A stretch of 28,918 nucleotides of DNA from Patescibacteria group bacterium (GTDB lineage: Bacteria > Patescibacteriota > WWE3 > UBA101185 > UBA10185), in the NCBI GenBank assembly GCA_022710505.1, contig JAKLGS010000004.1, positions 1 to 28,918 on the forward strand. The letters are read 5' to 3'. The notes under the pieces are model-generated. The model was not told the origin of the DNA and did not search any database. It saw only the letters and a list, made by a program, of their open reading frames with translations. Of this stretch, positions 8,266 through 17,014 are shown one piece after another. The position numbers were made by a program, and so were the translations under genes. Every line of letters starts with the position of its first letter. Within the stretch, counting starts at the first letter, position 1.

Positions 8266-9321
8266 ATGAGAGGCGCTATTTTAAAAAAATTTATCTTTAT
8301 ACTACTGTTCGTATTAATCCTTGCAAATGTACCAGGAAAAGTTTTTGCTGGTAATTGTGAGTATCCGATGGGTGAGCCTGGCTCGGCTTGTTGTCATCCC
8401 GACGACCCGAGCATGCAGTGTTGCGCCACTTTAGACACGTGTAATTTTGGTGTTCAGTGTGCGTGCAATGATGGTAACTATTGTGATTTGGCTACGGGCG
8501 GTAGTATGCTGTATATGGCATGTTATCCCGAGGACATAGAGTGTGGAGAAGAGATTGGACAACCTTGTTGCAATGAAGGAGGTGCTAGCGGGACTTGGAA
8601 ATGTAATAAACCTGATACTCTCGTATGTAATTTTGATGATCATATATGCGAGGAATGTGGTTCGGAAACCCAACTTTGTTGTAATAATAGTACAAAATGT
8701 GATTCGGGTTTGGAATGTTATGGTGGGGTTTGTAAAAATATTGGAAGCGAACCCGAAACAGACTGTAATGAATCAAACGAATTGTGTTGTTACGACGGTT
8801 GGGGTGGGTCTGGAAATACTTGTCAAATTATAGACGCCGTTCCTCCGGCGTATGAAGATTGTTATTGTGAAGGAGATTTAGTGTGTACCAAACAAGGTAC
8901 AAAGGGAATATGCACAAATCCAGTTTCTTGTGGGGAGTTAGGATTGGTTTGTTGTGACCCTCCTCTTACGCCCTGTAATGATCCTACTTTAACATGTTCT
9001 TCTACTACTGGCTTGTGTGGAGTTTGGGAAGAGCCCGGGCCTCCTCCTCCTCCTGAACTAGTTTACAAAGGTCCTGTAATAGAAAAATTAGAAGACATAA
9101 TAGGTCCTGCATCAAAGATTCTTTACTCAGGCGGTCTCGTTATTGGTTTTTTCTTTATAATTTTATCAGGGTATCGATTAATGACATCTCAAGGAGATCC
9201 TCAGAAGGCAAAAGAGGCTCAAGAACAATTAACATCGGCAGTAGTGGGCACCATATTTATATTATTGTCTGCTAACATTTTAAGGATTATAATAAAGATT
9301 ATTACTGATATAGATATTTAA
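8266..9321 (+). CDS. Cysteine-rich secreted protein with VirB2/TrbC-like C-terminal membrane module
   Basis: The product is 351 residues. A signal peptide (about 1-28, ending KVFA) is followed by about 230 residues of small cysteine modules that repeatedly contain CC pairs (SACCHP, QCCA, QPCCN, QLCCNN, ELCCYDG, LVCCDPP). This is presumably a disulfide-stabilised extracytoplasmic domain. After a proline run (GPPPPPE), the last 85 residues form two hydrophobic helices separated by a polar loop with TSQGDPQKAKEA, the same layout as the three genes that follow. That two-TM module resembles VirB2/TrbC pilin-like subunits of type IV secretion systems. A pilin-like adhesin or tip subunit is a reasonable inference. 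It is the first gene of a four-gene plus-strand operon. Confidence 0.75.
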   Translation: MRGAILKKFIFILLFVLILANVPGKVFAGNCEYPMGEPGSACCHPDDPSMQCCATLDTCNFGVQCACNDGNYCDLATGGSMLYMACYPEDIECGEEIGQPCCNEGGASGTWKCNKPDTLVCNFDDHICEECGSETQLCCNNSTKCDSGLECYGGVCKNIGSEPETDCNESNELCCYDGWGGSGNTCQIIDAVPPAYEDCYCEGDLVCTKQGTKGICTNPVSCGELGLVCCDPPLTPCNDPTLTCSSTTGLCGVWEEPGPPPPPELVYKGPVIEKLEDIIGPASKILYSGGLVIGFFFIILSGYRLMTSQGDPQKAKEAQEQLTSAVVGTIFILLSANILRIIIKIITDIDI

Positions 9322-9344
9322 ATAATTTAATGGTTACTATTTAA

Positions 9345-9350
9345 GGAGGT
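9345..9350 (+). promoter_or_regulatory. Strong Shine-Dalgarno that complicates the start of the second VirB2-like gene
   Basis: AAGGAGGT overlaps the in-frame GTG at 9349, which therefore cannot easily be the start. The next in-frame ATG is 9367, 16 nt beyond the motif, which is longer than usual spacing. The start is uncertain. Confidence 0.5.
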
Positions 9351-9366
9351 GTTTAAGTTTATAAAA

Positions 9367-9699
9367 ATGATAAAAGATTTTTTGATTCAAAAAGTATTTG
9401 CTGAGGCAGTACCTGGTCAACCAATTAAGCCCGGTGCTTTTGAGGGTATAACAACACTTGATGGTCTGGTTACAGTTATTGTTAACGCAATAATAATTAT
9501 AGGCGCTGCAGTTGTTCTTATTTTCCTGGCTATGGGGTTTATTTCATTTATTACCTCTCAGGGTGATAAGATAAAAGCAGAGCAGGCACAGAAATGGGTT
9601 ACTTACGCAATAATTGGGGGCATTGGTTTATTCGCTGTCTTCGTGTTAAGGAACGTTATATTCAACTTAATTGGGTGGAATGACGTAGCAAATTACTAG
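9367..9699 (+). CDS. VirB2/TrbC-like two-TM pilin-like protein
   Basis: The product is 110 residues from the ATG at 9367. A short N-terminal segment ends in KVFAEA, which looks like a signal-peptidase site. Two hydrophobic helices follow (VIVNAIIIIGAAVVLIFLAM and WVTYAIIGGIGLFAVFVL), joined by the polar loop FITSQGDKIKAEQA. The layout of leader, TM, charged loop with SxGD, TM is typical of VirB2/TrbC-type subunits, which form pili or channel scaffolds in type IV secretion. It lies 45 nt after the cysteine-rich gene in the same operon. GTG at 9349 is an alternative start that would add six residues but overlaps the Shine-Dalgarno sequence. Family-level assignment is by layout and paralogy, not by a diagnostic motif. 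Confidence 0.75.
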   Translation: MIKDFLIQKVFAEAVPGQPIKPGAFEGITTLDGLVTVIVNAIIIIGAAVVLIFLAMGFISFITSQGDKIKAEQAQKWVTYAIIGGIGLFAVFVLRNVIFNLIGWNDVANY

Positions 9700-9756
9700 G
9701 CGCCTGTTTTCTTATGAAGTAATTGTTAAATTTAGTTTTTAGGTCTGTTTATTTTT

Positions 9757-10074
9757 ATGTCTGATGTATTTAGTATATTAAAGAATTCTTTGAACGGGTT
9801 GCCTGAAAGTCCTGATGATAGGTGGGATGACATCTCAAGTGTTCTTCCTGTGATGGTTAACTTGATTGTAATCATCGCTTTTGGGGTGTCATTCATTACC
9901 TTTGCATATTCTTTTATTCAGTTTGTTACAAGTTCGGGTGATCCAAAAAAACTCGAAAAACCTAGGAGTGCCTTAGTTTGGTCTTTGGCGGGAATGCTTC
10001 TTTCTGGTATGCTTTTTGCGTTGCGAAGGGTGCTCTTGCAGCTTTTGGGTATTTCGCCCTCCGAGTTTTATTGA
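9757..10074 (+). CDS. VirB2/TrbC-like two-TM protein
   Basis: The product is 105 residues. An N-terminal hydrophilic segment of about 28 residues has no obvious signal peptide. It is followed by two hydrophobic helices (VMVNLIVIIAFGVSFITFAY and LVWSLAGMLLSGMLFAL) joined by the loop FVTSSGDPKKLEKPRSA. The loop matches those of its neighbours (SxGDPxK), so it is a diverged paralogue. Its TGA stop overlaps the ATG of the next gene (TGATG at 10072-10076), indicating translational coupling. The role is probably an envelope/secretion-apparatus subunit, inferred from paralogy and from the VirB6-like gene nearby. Confidence 0.75.
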   Translation: MSDVFSILKNSLNGLPESPDDRWDDISSVLPVMVNLIVIIAFGVSFITFAYSFIQFVTSSGDPKKLEKPRSALVWSLAGMLLSGMLFALRRVLLQLLGISPSEFY

Positions 10075-10541
10075 TGAGTATGTTTAATATTAATAATAAA
10101 GAAAGAAAGGTTAAGTATATTATAGTATTAAGTACTATATTTCTCTTGTTCCTTATAACTTCCCCTAATTCGTTCTACTCATTTGCTGTAGATACAAGAA
10201 CATTTGATCTTGAATTATTAGCCAATTCAATTAAGAATGTAATTTCAATATTTTTGAAAGCGTCTGCAGGAGCACTCGTTATAATGATTGCTTATGGGAT
10301 AATTAAAGCTTCTTTAGCAACAGGTGACCCGCGAGGTTTAGAAGGGGCAAAGAGTACTTGGAGTTACGCGTTATTTGGTTTTTTTGTAATAGTTCTCTCT
10401 TGGTTTCTTATACTATTTATTAGACGCTTGTTAGGTATGAGTGCTGGCTCTGATTTGTCTCCAGGAGGTTTTATAGAGGATATTAAGACTGAGATTCAAT
10501 CCTTGATTGAGGTTGGAAAAGGCAGCAGTTCCGGAAATTAG
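10074..10541 (+). CDS. VirB2/TrbC-like protein with signal peptide
   Basis: The product is 155 residues from the ATG at 10074, which overlaps the stop of the previous gene by one base. The frame is open upstream to 9978, but that part overlaps the preceding gene and is rejected. A signal-like helix (YIIVLSTIFLLFLITSP) is followed by two hydrophobic helices (FLKASAGALVIMIAYGIIKA and WSYALFGFFVIVLSWFLIL) with the loop SLATGDPRGLEGAKS, the fourth copy of the shared SxGDP loop. The C-terminal 35 residues are hydrophilic and rich in Gly and Ser. It is the last gene of the plus-strand pilin-like operon and convergent with the next gene. Confidence 0.76.
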   Translation: MSMFNINNKERKVKYIIVLSTIFLLFLITSPNSFYSFAVDTRTFDLELLANSIKNVISIFLKASAGALVIMIAYGIIKASLATGDPRGLEGAKSTWSYALFGFFVIVLSWFLILFIRRLLGMSAGSDLSPGGFIEDIKTEIQSLIEVGKGSSSGN

Positions 10542-10605
10542 TTACGACGAGGCCACTCTACAGTTAAAAAAAGAAACTCTATTATTTTGATGTTATCTAT
10601 ATACC

Positions 10606-11100
10606 CTACTCTCTAGTATAAATAACATAGTAGGGGTATCTCTTATAAGAGCTCCCCGTAAGTTCTTGTATAGCTTCTAGAGCTCTGTTTAATAACGCAT
10701 CCTTCTGTTCTTTTGTACTGTTGCTTTCGCTGATTGCTAAATATATTCTAAAAGATTTTTCTTCTAGTATCCACGAAATAAAATACTCATCTGTTTTCAC
10801 AGGAAGCTTAAGGTACCAGGGGTATTCTCTGTATATCTTCTCCCTGTCCTTAGCGATTTCAAAATCATCTGCAATTCTATCTACAGGTTTTGTTTCTGTT
10901 GCAGGAGTTGTTGGTGAAGTAACAATAGGTACTTCGCTGTCGGGTTTCTTGTCACTTCCCCTTTCTTCCTCAGTCACTTTATATTCAGGAGACCCTACTT
11001 CAGGTTTTTTGTGAATTATACTAAAAACATAAACGGATAATAAAATAAACAAGATCACCGCCACACTCTGTATTTTTTTGTTTTTTAGGTACCTTTTCAT
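10606..11100 (-). CDS. Single-TM protein of unknown function
   Basis: The product is 164 residues from the ATG at 11100. A basic N-terminus is followed by one TM helix (VAVILFILLSVYVFSII), then a low-complexity Pro/Thr/Glu/Lys linker (about 35-80) and a compact C-terminal domain of about 85 residues (EYPWYLKLPVKTDEYFISWI...YYVIYTRE). It lies directly downstream of the giant peptidase gene. A TTG at 11106 overlaps that gene's TGA as TTGA. It lies 5 nt after GGAGGT, while the ATG lies 11 nt after it, so both starts are possible. It is probably a partner of the envelope system by location; the domain is not recognised. Confidence 0.65.
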   Translation of the reverse strand: MKRYLKNKKIQSVAVILFILLSVYVFSIIHKKPEVGSPEYKVTEEERGSDKKPDSEVPIVTSPTTPATETKPVDRIADDFEIAKDREKIYREYPWYLKLPVKTDEYFISWILEEKSFRIYLAISESNSTKEQKDALLNRALEAIQELTGSSYKRYPYYVIYTRE

Positions 11101-11102
11101 GG

Positions 11103-14100
11103 TCAAAAATGACCTCCCTTTCTCATAAAATGCATTATTGTGGCCCCGTGGCCACTATATGTTCCGCCACTAGGGTCTTTATCGTAAAATAAAAATGGGT
11201 AGCTATTGCTTTCCACGACATTTATCCCCACCTCCATAGCATCAAAGTATACCTTTTCATAAACGATTCCTACGTGATCAAAAAGTCCGTCCTCGTCCCA
11301 TTGATAGCACGGTATGTCTCCTGATTGCGGACCGCCCGAAACCTTTTTAATATTTAACATTTGGTTTTCAGATGTGTTTGGATCGCACATAGAGTCTGCT
11401 GACAAGCTAAAATAACCTCCGTCTCCGTAACCCCATGCTCCAAGACGACTATCGTGATACACTGTATTATAAACCTTGACTGGGAGCCACGTACACCAAA
11501 ACAAGCAATGACCGCAGTTGTGTAGCGAGGAATCCCACCAGTTGCTGTTTCCGTGTTGTGCCCACAGATCAAAGTCAAAAAGTTCTGCCCCACCCCCGGG
11601 GTTTGATATCACATTTCCTGTGTGTGAGTATTTTGGGTCCATTATGCTAAATGCAGGTCTGTTGTACAAACAACCAAATCCCTTCCGTAAGTCACAGGCG
11701 ATATCTAATGCTGTATCTGCAAGCGTGTTTCCTGTTGGGGCAGGTCTCCTTACACAGTCCGGTGCAGGATCGTTTCCGTTTGCGCAAGATGTTTGTACGT
11801 TGTCATTGCTAACGCAATATCCGTCCACATAATACGTGTGAGCCCTTCCATATGCCTCTCCTGAATAGACATTTGAGAGAGCGACATCTGGCCCTGAGTA
11901 AGGATCGTACATTATAAAGTCCCCCTCGCACATCCCTGTAATAACAACCCAATGTTGAGGGTGGCAATTTCCATTAAGTTCAAGTATAACGACACCTTCT
12001 CCATTAGGATGCTGTCTGAAAAAGTTTACTAGTGCCCCGGGGCTGGCTTGTGCGAGGTACTCCCTATTTACCTCTGGAATATCCCAGTTTTGTATCGATT
12101 CGTAAGAAAATCTATCTGTAACTCCATCTCCCATGTTGTTTATATAAGGGGGGTCGGCCTTCGTGTTTCCAAAATATTTTGATACCATAGCGATAGAAGT
12201 CATGGCGCAGCCCCACTGACATATTGTACGTTGATCTCCTGGTTCGCTTGCACCAATTCCTAGAGGCACGTCCTTCCACCTAGGGTCACACTGACTATAA
12301 TAAAAACCTGCGTTTCCCTCTGAGAAATCCGTCGGGGTACTACAGTATCCATAGTTTTTTTCGCAATTTCCTATATTGCAGCTTCCCCTACCGGTTGAGC
12401 AACTAAACATACGTGGGTCTGGTTGACCAGATGTAGGGAGTATTCCTACCGTATATCCATCGTAGTTATCTCTAGTAACATCAATAGGATTTATTGCAGT
12501 TCCTAAAAGAAAGAAGAGTAGTAGGAATGGGATTGATGCAATAAGCAGACACCCACAACCCACACCGACTAACTGTACAAGTTTTTTAAAGTCCTCACGC
12601 AGCATTTTATCAAGATCTTTGAAATCCATTTTGAAGACGCCCTTTATAAATGCCTGTGCGTACTTGATTCCTCTTTCTATTACTTTTTCTAGAATAGCTT
12701 GGATTATTGGGGCTAAAGCGGCGAGTGGTCCTGTAAGCGCTGCTATAGTAACACCGGTAAGCTTGGCAATCAGTTTGGATATAAGTTTTACAATTTTTTC
12801 TGCTAGTAATTTTTGCCAGGTACTAACGAATTTAACTAACTTACCAAGTTTTGACTTCGCAAACTTTTTTTGAAGAGATTGCATCTTATTGTTGATTTTT
12901 TCTAATCTCCCAAGGTATTTTTTTTGGGTTAGTTTGTAACCATCGTTTAGTTTATTGTTTTTGTCAAAGATGTTTTTAATTAGAAGGAAGGCCTCGTTGT
13001 TTTGATCCACATTTACAGGAATTCCCTTCTCTTTGAATTCAAGGAATTTTTTTAATCTAAATGCAGGGTCACTTACTTTATCGCCGAATAGTGTTTTTTG
13101 AGTTCGCATCCATTCCGAAAACTTTTTTATGTCAGATCCCATGAGCAACCACTCTGATCTCTCTTTGTCACTTAGTGCGTTCCAATCTTTTCCTGTTATG
13201 GCTTTATACAATTTATTTATACTTACGTCTTTTCTTTCTTTAGGCCCATACTCCCCATCCAACTTAAACATTTTCAAAATAAGATTATCCGCATCTTTCT
13301 GGTTAACAGCTGTCTGTGTCAAGATACCTATTTGACTGTTTTTAAATATCTTAAAATGATCGGCGTTTTGTAAATTTAAAGCTTTAATCTTTCCGCCTGA
13401 TTTTTGATATGTCCATTTGTTTGCTTTTTCTATACCTTTGAAAAATTCATTTAACTCATTCAGCTGGTCGTCTTTAAGCTCGTTGTGGCCCACCCCCCAT
13501 ATTTTTAAGGCTAATTTATCTAAGGCTTCTTCAGATCTATCGTTGTTTATTAATCTAGCAAAAAGTACTTGGTCTTCTACACTTTTGTCAAATTTAAATG
13601 ATTTAAGAACTGGGTTTCCAATAATATTTAAATGTTCTTGAACTTCGGATCCGCTTAATACTATTTTTCCTTTTCCTCCATCTCCAACTAGACCCTTCAG
13701 CCTGTCATCGAGCTGAACGGTAGCTCTGTTACCAAATTTTTTCTCAAAACGGGCTAATTTTTTTGGATTTTTTTCGAAGAATTCGTCTGAGGGGGTTCCC
13801 ATATCGTCCATTTTTAATCCATAGTAATTGGATCTTTTTAGTCTATCCCCAACAATACCTCCGGAGCTTATTCTTTCTAGAGTAGCAGGCATCCTCTTTT
13901 TAATCTCGTTCCATACGTATGTTTCAGCAACTTGAGAAAGGCCTCCCTTTTCAAATGAATTTAATACCTCTCTTGCCGCAAATTTAACCCTATCTTGCCT
14001 CATTCTGTAAACTAACGGAGCTATTTTTTTTGCTCTTAGATTTGAATTTGGATCGTTTATCACACTGCCGATGCTGTATTCGTCTTTGCTCAAAATACTT

Positions 14101-15488
14101 TTTTCAAGATCTTTTCTAAGATTTCCTGCTAAGCTGTCTTGAAATGTTGTTCTGGAAGTGAAGTTTTTATCGGGCGTTGACCCCCTTAGTTCTTTTGCAA
14201 GATTCCTTATATTCTTTCTATCGTTGTGCGTTGCATCAACGACACTTTTCCTGACACTTTTTATTCTTTCTTCATACTTACTTATCTCGTTTAAGAGGAA
14301 ATCAACTTCTTGTTGAGGAACCCCAGATTTAACTAAACCTTTAGTTTTTTCAGATATTTCACTTAATCTATTAAAAGTGCTGTCGAACAGTCCATCTTGT
14401 TGTGTAGCCCCACTTAGTAATTTGCTTACTTCGGTTTTTTTATCACTCTGAGTTCGCCAAGAACCCTTAATTATAATTGCCTGTTTTTCAAGATTATCCG
14501 CTATATCGCCAATACTTTTTTGAAACTTCTCTACTTCTTTCAATGTATCTACTTTTGCATTGAATAAATTTATCGTGGCCTCTTGTTTTGGTGTTTCTAT
14601 TTTAAGCCCACCCTTTCCCAACTCTTCTTCCAACTCTCCCCTGATGGAATCAAAAGTGTTAGTTAAAAAAGCAGTATGTAGCTTGTCCCTGTTTCTAGGG
14701 TTATCCCTGCCTCTTTGAAAGCTTGAAACTTTTGAAGCTAATTCTCGGTAGGTTGTATCTTCCTCCACCTGGATATTTCCGTTCTCATCTTTGAACTGCC
14801 TGTGTTTCAAATCGAGAGGGCTAAGCTTTTCCCCGGATGGGTAAGTGTAGGCACTTTTTGCTACATCCTCAAAAGGAAGTGCGGTTCTTTGTGCTATTTC
14901 ATCAGCCGCCCTTTTTTGAAGTTTACTCACCCCACCTTCTTTATACCCCAAGGCTACGTTCCAAAGTTCCTCATTTGTTTTATTTTGAATATCTGAAAAG
15001 TCGCTCTCTAAAATATTGTCCCTATTAATACCTGTAGCTTCTTTAACCCAGGCATTTAAAGTCTTTTTTATTTGGGCTTTTGTTTGTTCTATTCCCTTTT
15101 CATGACCAATTCCCCAATCTTTGGAATTAAGACTTAGAGACGTGGTAGCACCTGCTAGGTCATCTGTTGCATAATCATCCAATTCTGTGGGGTCAATCTT
15201 TATCCCACTTGGTGATACAGATACCTTTAATTGACCTTTCCAATCATCTACAACTCTGTCTACGTACCATTTGGGTGAAAGTATTGGGGTGCTGGCAACT
15301 TCCTTTCCAATTTCATCAATACCGTCTACAAGATCATCAAAATTGTACTCCATTGGTTTCAGGTAGTCCTTAGTGGGTTTCTTTTTGCTCACGGGCCCGC
15401 CAACATAATAACCCGGGTAAGTTGGGTTTACTGATTCTTGGCCTTCTTTCTTAGGTTTGTAGCCAGGATATAAAGGGTTGTTTGCCAT
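11103..15488 (-). CDS. Giant membrane protein with C39-like and CHAP-like cysteine peptidase domains
   Basis: The product is 1461 residues. Residues 1 to about 890 are hydrophilic, Lys/Glu-rich and largely helical, without a signal peptide. Two hydrophobic segments follow: LTGVTIAALTGPLAALAPII (about 909-930) and CLLIASIPFLLLFFLLGTA (about 980-1000). The rest is cysteine-rich. A peptidase C39-like domain starts near 1060 (FYYSQCDPRWKDVPLG) with WGCAMTSIAMVSKYFG (Cys), HWVVITGM (His) and YDPYSG (Asp). A second, CHAP/NlpC-like domain occupies about 1240-1461, with CGHCLFWCTW, then DHVGIVYEK and VVESNSY as candidate Cys, His and Asn/Glu sites. Two wall-cleaving domains on a membrane scaffold suggest a PG-opening component of a type-IV-secretion-like machine. 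A TAGAAT -10 box 8 nt upstream suggests a leaderless start. Confidence 0.8.
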   Translation of the reverse strand: MANNPLYPGYKPKKEGQESVNPTYPGYYVGGPVSKKKPTKDYLKPMEYNFDDLVDGIDEIGKEVASTPILSPKWYVDRVVDDWKGQLKVSVSPSGIKIDPTELDDYATDDLAGATTSLSLNSKDWGIGHEKGIEQTKAQIKKTLNAWVKEATGINRDNILESDFSDIQNKTNEELWNVALGYKEGGVSKLQKRAADEIAQRTALPFEDVAKSAYTYPSGEKLSPLDLKHRQFKDENGNIQVEEDTTYRELASKVSSFQRGRDNPRNRDKLHTAFLTNTFDSIRGELEEELGKGGLKIETPKQEATINLFNAKVDTLKEVEKFQKSIGDIADNLEKQAIIIKGSWRTQSDKKTEVSKLLSGATQQDGLFDSTFNRLSEISEKTKGLVKSGVPQQEVDFLLNEISKYEERIKSVRKSVVDATHNDRKNIRNLAKELRGSTPDKNFTSRTTFQDSLAGNLRKDLEKSILSKDEYSIGSVINDPNSNLRAKKIAPLVYRMRQDRVKFAAREVLNSFEKGGLSQVAETYVWNEIKKRMPATLERISSGGIVGDRLKRSNYYGLKMDDMGTPSDEFFEKNPKKLARFEKKFGNRATVQLDDRLKGLVGDGGKGKIVLSGSEVQEHLNIIGNPVLKSFKFDKSVEDQVLFARLINNDRSEEALDKLALKIWGVGHNELKDDQLNELNEFFKGIEKANKWTYQKSGGKIKALNLQNADHFKIFKNSQIGILTQTAVNQKDADNLILKMFKLDGEYGPKERKDVSINKLYKAITGKDWNALSDKERSEWLLMGSDIKKFSEWMRTQKTLFGDKVSDPAFRLKKFLEFKEKGIPVNVDQNNEAFLLIKNIFDKNNKLNDGYKLTQKKYLGRLEKINNKMQSLQKKFAKSKLGKLVKFVSTWQKLLAEKIVKLISKLIAKLTGVTIAALTGPLAALAPIIQAILEKVIERGIKYAQAFIKGVFKMDFKDLDKMLREDFKKLVQLVGVGCGCLLIASIPFLLLFFLLGTAINPIDVTRDNYDGYTVGILPTSGQPDPRMFSCSTGRGSCNIGNCEKNYGYCSTPTDFSEGNAGFYYSQCDPRWKDVPLGIGASEPGDQRTICQWGCAMTSIAMVSKYFGNTKADPPYINNMGDGVTDRFSYESIQNWDIPEVNREYLAQASPGALVNFFRQHPNGEGVVILELNGNCHPQHWVVITGMCEGDFIMYDPYSGPDVALSNVYSGEAYGRAHTYYVDGYCVSNDNVQTSCANGNDPAPDCVRRPAPTGNTLADTALDIACDLRKGFGCLYNRPAFSIMDPKYSHTGNVISNPGGGAELFDFDLWAQHGNSNWWDSSLHNCGHCLFWCTWLPVKVYNTVYHDSRLGAWGYGDGGYFSLSADSMCDPNTSENQMLNIKKVSGGPQSGDIPCYQWDEDGLFDHVGIVYEKVYFDAMEVGINVVESNSYPFLFYDKDPSGGTYSGHGATIMHFMRKGGHF

Positions 15489-15496
15489 ATTATATT

Positions 15497-15506
15497 ATTC
15501 TATAAT
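15497..15506. promoter_or_regulatory. Overlapping divergent -10 boxes
   Basis: On the minus strand TAGAAT (15497-15502) lies 8 nt before the ATG at 15488. On the plus strand TATAAT (15501-15506) lies 42 nt before the VirB6-like ATG at 15549. The overlap would make the two promoters mutually exclusive if both are used. Confidence 0.45.
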
Positions 15507-15548
15507 ATTTAAGTAGTATTTGGGATAGTTAATTTTTTAAAGATAAAT

Positions 15549-16931
15549 ATGAAAAAACATTTTAAACTTTTCTTGGTATTTTTATCGTTCGCTTTGTTTA
15601 TTAAGGTATTTGGAGATAGTTCCCATTTATTTTTTGCAGAGGCTGCAGATCCTGGATGTAGTGCGGCCGAGCTACTTTACGAACCCTGTAAAGAATGGGG
15701 TCCTTTGAATGTTAAAAGAACTGAGTGTAACGTAACTAGGAGTATGTTAGTAAACCGCCTGAATGACACAACTGGTGCAGACATTGATCAGGTCATGATG
15801 TGTCAGGATTACATACAGGAAAGAATGAGTTCGGTAGCACCTGATGATGGTACTCTCCCTGATGATTACGCAACCTGCCACGTAGATGGGTCTGAAAGAG
15901 CTGTTTACGATGAATTATGTGGGGCACTTTCCTCTGATGTGGGGCCTGTGCAGCAATATAGAGTAGATGTGTCAAACGGTAAACGCGAACGCTCTGTAGC
16001 TTTAGATTCTATTAATGGTAGTTTGATTGGATTTGGGACAATGCTTGACGGCGCCGCTTTACGAGAGCCTGTTCCAGTGAATTTTGCTTATTATTGGAAC
16101 CGAGGTGTCGAAAAAATACCTTTTGCTGGAAAGGCCTTGGCAGCAGATACAGAAGCGTATGAAAACCTTCCTATTTTGAAATCAGTTTATGAGATTTGGG
16201 AATTGACTCTAAAGGTAGCTTTAGGGTTATTGTCTTTAGTACTTTTGTATACAGGTATTATGATTACAATGGGGAAAAAGATAAGCACCCAGGCTGTAGT
16301 TAGTGTTCAGTATGCTATTCCGAAAATTGTGATTGGTACTATGTTGATAATATTTAGTTACCCAATTGGTGCTGTAATAACCTCAATCAGTTTTGGTCTT
16401 TATAGAGGCGCCGCGCCTATGTTTTTTAATCTTATTGGATTAAATCTTCCTGATGGAAATGGGTTTCTTATGTTATCACTTATGTGGCAGACACTGGCTA
16501 TGGCAAGAGGTGGTGTGGCCTTCTTTATTATTGGTCTTCTTACAGTATTAATCCTTAGTATAGCAAAAATTATACTCACTCTAAAAGTATTGATGATTTA
16601 CATTAAAATGGTTTTTTCTATTGTTGCGGCACCTCTTGAGTTTGTTCTGGGCACTATTCCCGGAAACGACGATAAAATTAAAGACTGGTTTTTAAGGATG
16701 GCAAAATACGGTATTACGATATTTGGTATGGGTATTGTTGTCCCAGCATCGTTGTGGGTAGCCTTGAAGGTCTACGCAGCTTACAGACTTGGAGGTTCTT
16801 CTGAAGCAGGTGGTTGGGGAGTAGCCATTAGTTTAATAGCACCACTTATTATTGCTATTTTTGGATTTAGTCTTGGTATGGGTATGGAAAAGAAGGTTGA
16901 TGAAATGTTCTTTGGTAAGAAGAAAAGGTAG
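15549..16931 (+). CDS. VirB6/TrbL-like polytopic membrane protein
   Basis: The product is 460 residues. An N-terminal signal-like segment (LFLVFLSFALFIKVFG) is followed by a soluble, cysteine-containing region of about 140 residues with a short run of charged residues. From about residue 215 there are at least six hydrophobic helices (VALGLLSLVLLYTGIMI, IVIGTMLIIFSYPIGAVI, GGVAFFIIGLLTVLILSIA, VLMIYIKMVFSIVAAPLEFV, YGITIFGMGIVVPASLWVAL, LIAPLIIAIFGFSLGMGM). The C-terminus is short and basic. This topology, next to VirB2-like genes, fits the VirB6/TrbL-type inner-membrane channel subunit of type IV secretion systems, although sequence identity to classical VirB6 cannot be judged by eye. It is divergent from the giant peptidase gene and convergent with the giant secreted protein. 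Confidence 0.72.
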   Translation: MKKHFKLFLVFLSFALFIKVFGDSSHLFFAEAADPGCSAAELLYEPCKEWGPLNVKRTECNVTRSMLVNRLNDTTGADIDQVMMCQDYIQERMSSVAPDDGTLPDDYATCHVDGSERAVYDELCGALSSDVGPVQQYRVDVSNGKRERSVALDSINGSLIGFGTMLDGAALREPVPVNFAYYWNRGVEKIPFAGKALAADTEAYENLPILKSVYEIWELTLKVALGLLSLVLLYTGIMITMGKKISTQAVVSVQYAIPKIVIGTMLIIFSYPIGAVITSISFGLYRGAAPMFFNLIGLNLPDGNGFLMLSLMWQTLAMARGGVAFFIIGLLTVLILSIAKIILTLKVLMIYIKMVFSIVAAPLEFVLGTIPGNDDKIKDWFLRMAKYGITIFGMGIVVPASLWVALKVYAAYRLGGSSEAGGWGVAISLIAPLIIAIFGFSLGMGMEKKVDEMFFGKKKR

Positions 16932-17014
16932 TAAGTAATTTAGACAAAAACAGGATAGTGTGATTGGTACATACGGGAGAGCTGAGAAAAGGAGTTATTT
17001 GTATACCGTATATT

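Noticed and set aside
9978..10073. Upstream extension of the fourth VirB2-like gene
   Set aside because: It overlaps the preceding gene in another frame; the ATG at 10074 with TGATG coupling gives a proper signal peptide start.
10072..10074. TGA recoded as glycine (code 25)
   Set aside because: TGA ends this gene at a TGATG overlap and ends others (11103-11105, 5525-5527) at sensible points; the read-through frames are not coding-like.
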